From: Branchiostoma floridae | Taxonomy: Eukaryota; Chordata; Leptocardii; Amphioxiformes; Branchiostomatidae | Assembly: GCF_000003815.2 (NCBI RefSeq) | Contig: NC_049980.1 | Location: forward strand, 29,306,022-29,370,021 | Length of the DNA stretch: 64,000 nucleotides | Direction: 5' to 3' | Shown: one piece after another, positions 56,993 through 64,000 of the stretch | How positions within the stretch are numbered: position 1 is the first letter of the stretch | How the letters are laid out: each line of letters begins with the position of its first letter | The notes under the pieces: model-generated | What the model saw: only the letters and a program-made list of their open reading frames with translations | Databases searched by the model: none | Told to the model about the DNA's origin: nothing | Translations under genes and position numbers: made by a program

Positions 56993-58140
56993 CAGAAATC
57001 AGCGACAAAACGTGACTTGACCAACGTAGACGATTTTCTTATTTATGTCGAAGTCTCATAACAGAAAAAGTATCAACATGTTTACTTGTTGTTGAGAACC
57101 TTCTGTATAAGGTCAGGGTACTTTGTGCCAAAATCGTCCCCACATGACCTCAAGTCCGTTCACCGGTACCCTCTCGTGTTTATCAATTTGCTCGTTTGTG
57201 TGTGTTTGTGTTTATCTTCCCACAACAACAATAAGTCCAAGGCACCTGCGGGGAAGAATGCACCATGCCATGCTTACTCTGTTTTTAGGTTGATGCACAC
57301 ACAAATGTATATTTGTACTCAGTTTAAAACCCAAAATATGTGACTCTTAGACAAAGAGGGTGTTGACAAAACTCAGTATCGTACGTGCAGTGTCCGAGAG
57401 AGAACCCGCCTTATTAAGAAGCTACCCCCCGGCCACAATCAGCGTCTACGCCGCTGCACGCTGGGTATGCGCTAGGTGTAGTCCCCGCCGTACTGCGCAT
57501 GCTCCAGTCTTTGTCTAAGTTACACGCGGCTCTCCCGGCCGCTCCAGGTTCACTGGACGTCTCTGCGGTTTCCTTTGTTTGAGAATTTTCCGCGCCGTCA
57601 CTCCCGGCAATCGGGATGGATGATTGATACCCTGTAAAACGACGGAGGGCTCACTCCTGATCAACTGTTGTGACCATAACCCCTGACCTTGCCTTGTCTC
57701 TGCTGACATGACACTGCGTAACTCACCGTGTAATCATCGCCCATTATCTTCCATGGGAGAGAGGAACCCACAGTAGCACGGTTTTAACGTACACTTGAGT
57801 TTTACGTTATGATTCGTTGAGGTGCAATACATGTACATGTATAAGTCATGATTTGTTGAGCTGTACCTTACGCCATTGGACATGGCTTATAGAATATGCA
57901 CAGCCTCCAAATAACGTTAGAGTTTTCAAAAAACAGCATTGCGTAACTCCCTATGCCCGTCCAAGTTCACAATGTAGCGCACTGATGCTGAAAGTATGCG
58001 CTCTCTGATCTGATCCTTGCTTATACATTTTTTTCCGCGTTTAGCAAAGGCAAAGAATTGAGCTCTTCTAGTCAAAGTAATACCTCTCAAACGACCTTGA
58101 CCGACCTAGAATTCGTGTTCTATACTGACGAGGGAGTCCG
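56993..58140. other. Intergenic DNA between two microsatellites
   Basis: No gene recognised. About 57390-57750 is somewhat CpG-richer. A minus-strand ATG followed by five codons and a GTGAGT donor at about 57721-57744 is noted but unsupported. Confidence 0.35.
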
Positions 58141-58147
58141 ACAGTTC

Positions 58148-58332
58148 GCGCGCGCATATACACGCACACGCAAACAGACAGTACGCACACATACATACAT
58201 ACATACACAGAGACACATGCACATACACACACATACACTTGCGCGCGCACACACACACACGCGGACGCAAACAGACGCTCACGCACACACGTACACACAC
58301 ATGCGCACGCACACACACACACACACACACCT
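58148..58332. repeat. CA-rich microsatellite
   Basis: (CA)n interrupted by ACGC, GCGC and CATACATA units, ending in a clean (CA) run near 58305-58330. Confidence 0.96.
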
Positions 58333-58670
58333 TATATTCACATACCATCACTGTCTCACATTTGTTCTTCCAACATATACGTGCAATGCACACAAGTGTT
58401 TTGAACAGCTACGAATTGAGAGTGAACTGTTTTAACATTGAGAAGCTGCAGATGTGTACTTATTTCCAAAATACAAAGGTTGACAACTTGTTATGGTGGG
58501 CAACTGTCAGCACATTCTCACTTGAGATTTCAGGCAACAGTGATGCTAGCCAGGCAGGCGACTTTTCTGCTTACACCACCCCAAAGTTAGACCAATTTGG
58601 CTAATTATAGATAGTAAACAGGGAAACAGAAGTACAGGTTGAGAAAGTTGGCCTGATGCTGCTATATTTT

Positions 58671-58848
58671 ACTCTCCAAGCAGAGGTTCGGCCCCGTCAG
58701 CTTGTTTTTTTAATAACGCGTTTTATCGGACTTGCTGTTTTGTACTTTTTTTCATATCTTCCAGTCAAACATGAAAAAAGGCACAAAATAGGAAGTCCGA
58801 TATAAACGCCTAACCACGTAAAAAAACAGCCGACCTCTGCTTGGAGTG
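58671..58848. mobile_element. Inverted-repeat element, CTCCAAGCAGAGGTT family, copy 1
   Basis: Left ACTCTCCAAGCAGAGGTTCG G, right CCGACCTCTGCTTGGAGTG; inner AACGCGTTTTATCGGACTT / AAGTCCGATATAAACGC arms. The outer CTCCAAGCAGA is shared with the ATCCTA family. Confidence 0.82.
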
Positions 58849-60082
58849 TATGTTCAACAGTTCATCGTACCGTACACGTAGTTAAAATGTAACACTCTCA
58901 GTCTGATTGTGGAATGGTACCAGGAAGAAAGTACATCTTACGACCTACAAATTACAACGTTAATCGCATTTACGGTCACTTCCAGGCTCCATCACAACGG
59001 TTTATTTCCAGCGATACATGTACAGAGGTCATACAGATGCGATACCTCTAAAACTTTCTCAGATGGATTGAGGTGAAGAAAAGGCTCGCCTCTAAATATA
59101 GAAGTTTTCTCGACCTACACAAGATTCATGTTCAATGTCACATACTACATGATCTCCTGAGGAACAGTGTTCTCCTTTATCAGCACTGTTACCACACACC
59201 AGTCCGGGCAGCGGTCCAGCTCCGCATCCGCGCTGACAACAGTCGTCTGCAACCATCACTTATCAGGTGGAAGTATTGGAAAGGTCGTCAATAAGAAAAA
59301 TTTCGTGATCGAGAAAAAGCGGTCGTAATGATCAGGTGGTCGACTTGAAGAGGTGGACGCTTGGACAGGTTTGACGGTTCTTCCATTTTCACGGAGGTAA
59401 TGAACCCCCACCCGAGCGACAGCTACTGCTACAGCTCCATGGTACGCGCCTGTCCCCACATGTGACAAGTCACACCGCCCTGGACAGTCGCCAGGACCCA
59501 CAAGTGCCTGCAGCACCTATTATATCATCGGCCGCTAAACCCGTCGCCACGACAAATGCAAAGCTATCTATATATAGCGCGAGAGTACAGCACAGTCTGT
59601 GGTGACTCAGTGACAGATCCAGGCGGAGGTCGGAAAGGCCCCCTGGCATAGGATCGCTCCTTCAGGCTCTTTCCCTCCATAATTGCCAGTTCCCACGTCC
59701 ACATCTTGAACAATGGGCTTTGTCCAGTCTTGTAAATTCTCCGAAGTCCTGTATTAACCCGGGAGTTTAATAGGCAGTAATGGTGGTTTGGCACGTACTG
59801 TAGTCAACTTCACGTTACGTAAGAAAAAGCTTATTGTTCACTAAACAGCTGTAGAATTACTGCAATAATAGAAGATGAATATGTTTACAGAATTATGATT
59901 CGGCGTGTTGGGCTCTTGAGACTATCAGATTTGAAAGTTAAAGATACAGTCTTGCGATTTATGGTTGTGTTTAGGCTTTGCCGAGGGAAGATGGGGTGGC
60001 TATGATAGAATCTGGACTCTACATTGCAATGGCTTCCTTTTGAAGTTTTTTTTTTAACAAAATCAAATCGTTTACAAATGAT
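58849..60082. other. Intergenic DNA
   Basis: No gene, RNA or structured repeat recognised. Confidence 0.45.
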
Positions 60083-60252
60083 ACTCTCCAAGCAGAGGTT
60101 AGGCTCCGGCTGGTTATGGACATCGTTTGGACCTTGTCCTTGGGCTTTCTTTTTTGTTGAGTTTTCTTTTTGTCCACCAGCCAAACTGACAAAATAGTAA
60201 ACCCAATAAAAAGTTTTAAAACGTCCCGGAGCTTAACCGCTGGTTGGAGGTA
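60083..60252. mobile_element. Inverted-repeat element, CTCCAAGCAGAGGTT family, copy 2
   Basis: Left ACTCTCCAAGCAGAGGTTAG GCTCCGG, right CCGGAGCTTAACCGCTGGTT GGAGGT; ends inverted with a few changes. Confidence 0.7.
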
Positions 60253-62344
60253 TTCGTACCATTGAAGCATCTCTGTCTGCTGCAGCGGACAGTGGAAGGT
60301 AGTTATTAACTTAACGATGTGTATCAACATTCTAATTACAAAGCCCATTCCTGATGCACCACAGTGCGGGTATCATTTTGCCCATTCATGTGATTTACGG
60401 CGCGATCGTGTGCTTAAGCATGGTAGATCGTTCCAACAACATTCCTTCACGTGTGCGCAGCACGAAAGGTAGACATGAAATTCCTCCACGGGATTCATTA
60501 CGCTATGGTTCAGAACCTAAGGTCCGTCTGTAGCTATATATATATAAATTTATATAGTATCTCCCTCTCTACAGACCGTTTTTCACTGGAGGCTGTGACC
60601 GCGCTACGACCAAAGATTTGACTGACATAGCTCAACAAATTGCACGGACCTATAAACCAATACTATATGAAAGTAGATGCGCAATTGGAGCCATCTTCTC
60701 CATTACAGGACAGCTTATTGTTATTTGTTTGGTTTAACGGGTTACCCGTCCGAAACAGTGTATACTAAAGTGATCTTAAGGTCCTAAAGAGTTAATTATT
60801 AAGCTCGAGGCCTTTTGAGTGACAGTTGCTGATCATCCCTCCTTCCCACTATGATGGCGCCCTCGCCGTGCTCTTTGTCCTCTTTCTGCGACTTTAACGG
60901 ATAGCTCAACAAATCGTTTAGAAACAAAACGAATCTATTTACGTTTTCTTTAGCTTTATTATCTTTTCACTCACACTTTTACATTTTGTATGATATACGA
61001 CCGATGATGATGATGATGATATACCCAGTATGAAATCAAAGTTACACACATGCGTTTTAAGTCACATTGAGAGAGCAGCGCGATCGCCGTCTGTTGGAAA
61101 GGTGGCCTTGCGCAAAGTACATTCAACTTTGTCTCAGCCTTCGGTATAAGAGATGGGGACGCCTTTTTAGAGTTAGATGAGAGTTCAACGCCCGACAGAC
61201 CTTGAACTTGCATGAACTTGAACTTGGACGATGTGTGACCTGACGAGGGTCAAGAGCGAGCGTTCCCGGGAGGACCGTTAATCGGAATGCCGCCACATTT
61301 GGAAAGTTCCCAGACCGAACCCGAAACTCGCGCCGACACGTGGAAAAACAACGTATGTGGCCTGTCTAAACTTTACAAGTACCACAAGGGTGAACCGAGG
61401 AACAAAGCGCCCCATAACATGATTATGTTTCATAAACCATGTGTATTATATTCTCCAATCTAAACACAAAGGTGATGTTTCCTTTAAGTTGGCAGAGTAG
61501 ACACAACGTAACTGATTTAGAAAGTGCGTGGCCGCCCGAGTCATACGGTTATGTAAGGTGCGCTGCCAACATCTGCTACAATGAACTCGCAGATGCTGAA
61601 TTTATTTTTACCACAGAGTAAAGAGGTCTTCGAATCGTCCTGGACGTGTTCCAAGTCACCACAAAGGCAGGCCGCGTTCCGTATATGTAACCACAGAATT
61701 CAGACATGCCTTGTTCACAGCGAGTTCGACGCCCTAATGGAGTGGAGATGTTTCGGACAGCGACTGCTTGTCATGCACTTTGGGAGGATTCCTTTAGGAA
61801 ACCGTGATCTAATGTCATCCTTCGAGGAAAAAATTCTAACGTTACGGTGATGGTTGCTATCAGCTCAATGTGGTTATATCTGCCTTCTCTATACGACAGT
61901 GTACCATTCGTATTTTGAAGTAGTGGTTTTCATTGAAAGCAACTTGATGTTTGGAGTAATGTCGTTTTTTATGATATCCATAATACACGAGTTCTTATAT
62001 TTTTTTACCATACTCACTACAGATGCACTTTCTTTGTTTAATTGTTTGTTTGAACCTTCATTCATTCATGAGAAGCTCAAATCGGTCTAGCTGCAGGTCG
62101 CTTTTCATTGAGGTCATGAAGGAGGTAAGGGTCAAATTGAGATCCATCTTCAGGTACTGTCGTAGATCCGAGTCGGCACATTCAAAACGACCTGTTTACT
62201 CATTGTGGGGGAGGTTGCTAATAAAGCAGAGGAGAGGTCGTGACCAGGGGTTTAGAATAGCCAATATTTCAGCGTTTACTGTGGCTGAAGAGGGACGTTG
62301 TCAACGAACAAGAGCCAGTCTGGTGGAGTGGAGGCCTCCTTAAA
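60253..62344. other. Intergenic DNA
   Basis: Contains a short (GAT)n run near 61003-61021. The 60-106 codon ORFs at 61.4-62.3 kb carry no motif I recognise. Confidence 0.4.
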
Positions 62345-63195
62345 GGGTTCACACGTGCATGAGTTTCGTATGGAAGTCTGAGCCTCTACAAGGCTCACCA
62401 GGTCGCTGGGAAAACAGTAGAAATTGGAGAAATTGAATACATAACATGACAGAGAGGTTAGTTGGCCGATGAGTATGGATTATCTGTATATGTATCTATA
62501 GCCGGTATAACCGTCCTTCAGCGTGGCACACCAGCTTCGCAGGCACGCGGCCGCGGCAGCAGCTGGTTATATTACACTGAACCGGCCCGTCACACCCAAC
62601 ATCTATCTGCAAGCGTTACGACACACTTTCCCGGCTTTTAGGACAGTCATTTAACTACTTTACACTTTCCGAAAATGTTCATATTTCATTAGTACTTAAT
62701 GGAAGTCCATCTTTTTCACATTCCTTAAATTCTGAAATTTTTACTTTGACCCACAACATCTAAACGTTTTGTATCCTGATTTATACTTTTTAGTTCTCTG
62801 TGAACTTGATCCTTTGTTACTGGGGTAGGGGGATCCGGCATGCGCACATACCAACTTTTGTTATACACACCATTTGATTTTTACTTGTTGTCAGTATTAT
62901 TTATTATATATAAGTCTACTTCGCTTAGTTCAATTATGTCTATGTCTTTGTATGTATGATAGTGGTGGCGTGAATATAAGTTGCCAACTTGAGTGCGCCA
63001 CCACTATGTCTGTCTTTCATATCAAATGGAATAAAAAAAAGCGTTACGACACAGCTAACTCCTTTGGCTTGTTTTCCGGCTATATTTGTGCAATTTCTAT
63101 TTTTTTCCAGGGACCTACAGCTGTGAAGCCTAGTAGAGGCTAAGACTTCCATACGGACCTCGTACGGCCTTGAATATAGACGCACGTGTGAACCC
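62345..63195. mobile_element. 851-bp terminal-inverted-repeat element
   Basis: Left GGGTTCACACGTGCATGAGT, then GTATGGAAGTCTGAGCCTCT AC. The right end is the inverse: GTAGAGGCTAAGACTTCCAT AC ... CGCACGTGTGAACCC. No transposase ORF inside, so non-autonomous. The interior also contains a CGCTGGGAAAACAGTAGAAA TTGG motif shared with 63898-63920. Confidence 0.85.
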
Positions 63196-63889
63196 ACCTT
63201 TACATTCCCATTGCACTACGGCGGTGACCGGGCGATTTCACAGAGCGATCAATGAATTTCATACATAAATTTAGATACGATGAAACCAATTCTCCCTATG
63301 CTTTGTGTGCCTTTGACGGTCATACTTTTACACTTAACAATATACTAAGTATCAGTAAGTCAGGGGTTACACAAAGTCGATTTAGGTCGGTGCGAGGTTT
63401 CGGCGCGATCGCCGTCTTGTCATTCTCTTGTTCCAAGAGTTTTGAGACGACTTTGGTCCCCTCCGCGTATTACTCTAGGAGAAAGCGTCTAGTGAAATGG
63501 GGCTTAGCAGGTTCTATGAGTCGGGCTTCTTGGGAGCTCATAATGTATTTTTCTCATGATGGCATACCAGTTATAACTTTGATATTTGAACTTAATCATT
63601 GCACCACTTTGCAGGCTAACAAGGCCTGAATTGAGTTTAGTTGACATGACACATAACAACCATTGCAAAAAGTAGGCTGTTTTGATTATCAAAATCGACA
63701 CTGTTAAAAACTTTTTGCAATATTTCAAAAGCTTCTAATGGTTTCGTTGAAGAGGTTTTACTTGAATAGTTTGTAAAACACAGATACAAACAATAAATGT
63801 GCAGCATTTAGAATAATCAAGAATCATTACAGTTAATATGATTTCACAGTTACTCATTCATGTGGGCAAAAGCTTAGTCTCTACCAGAC
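63196..63889. other. Intergenic DNA
   Basis: One repeat motif at 63364 (GGGGTTACACAAAGTCGATT) shared with 54442; otherwise nothing recognised. Confidence 0.4.
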
Positions 63890-63938
63890 TCCGGATCGCT
63901 GGAAAATCGTAGAAATGGAACAAATAGAGAGGAATATA

Positions 63939-64000
63939 ACCGGCCAGGGAACAGCTCGCGATCCCAGACGAAGACGATCGCGTGCTGTTCCCTGGCCGGT
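63939..64000. repeat. Palindromic element cut by the window end
   Basis: ACCGGCCAGGGAACAGC and GCTGTTCCCTGGCCGGT are perfect inverted arms with GCGATC...GATCGC inside. The left flank (CTCTACCAGACTCC..GGATCGCTGG) resembles the interior of the element at 62345 and the arms at 3571. Confidence 0.8.

Noticed and set aside
56593-57008. ORFs of 83-114 codons rich in Cys/Val or His/Thr
   Set aside because: By-products of the CA microsatellite in every frame; the same applies at 58058-58435.
57721-57744. Tiny minus-strand first coding exon (ATG plus five codons then GTGAGT)
   Set aside because: Too short to support, and no matching downstream exon was found.

Overview
This is animal nuclear DNA. 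It has small phase-consistent exons with GT-AG introns, three genes spread over about 50 kb, many short inverted-repeat elements and SINE-like repeats, and two assembly gaps (2017-2116 and 53495-54043). Protein resemblance is to bilaterian/chordate families, and the density of small inverted-repeat elements fits a cephalochordate (amphioxus, Branchiostoma). The species call is an inference from style, not from a marker sequence.

Layout. (1) 508-11233, minus strand: a DDX49-type DEAD-box RNA helicase. I rebuilt 12 exons; the exon that should carry motif VI falls exactly where a 100-N gap sits. (2) About 11.3-13.4 kb: shared upstream region between the divergent helicase and convertase genes, with a probable 5' untranslated exon of the convertase ending at 12010. 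(3) 13404-40962, plus strand: a furin-family proprotein convertase, 14 constant coding exons, predicted 759 residues. It has signal peptide, pro-domain with two cleavage sites, full Asp/His/Asn/Ser catalytic set, P domain, one Cys-rich segment, one membrane span and a tail with YVDL and acidic-cluster sorting signals. Two tandemly duplicated in-frame exons (36873-37040, 37235-37393) could add a Ser/Thr/Pro-rich stalk, and an exon at 36291-36409 could give an alternative C terminus. (4) 40963-46926: 3' region of the convertase plus intergenic DNA with several inverted-repeat elements. (5) 46927-48488, minus strand: a compact TMEM79-like (MAPEG-fold) membrane protein, three coding exons, 229 residues, with a probable TATA promoter and 5' untranslated exon near 52.2-52.3 kb. 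(6) 52.3-64 kb: no gene recognised; a 5S-rRNA-derived SINE, CA-rich microsatellites and DNA-transposon remnants.

The most unusual property is local: all three genes carry tandem copies of short segments that span an intron-exon boundary. These are three extra acceptor-plus-exon fragments before convertase exon 11, a duplicated acceptor region before convertase exon 10, duplicated convertase linker exons, about five copies of the acceptor region before TMEM79-like exon 2, a second copy of the acceptor plus start codon of the TMEM79-like gene, and a copied donor end of helicase exon 8. They leave decoy splice sites beside real ones and look like one repeated process of splice-site duplication caught at several stages.

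The genes have no evident pathway link: ribosome-biogenesis helicase, secretory-pathway protease, and a Golgi/endosome-type membrane protein. Only the helicase and convertase share a divergent 5' region.
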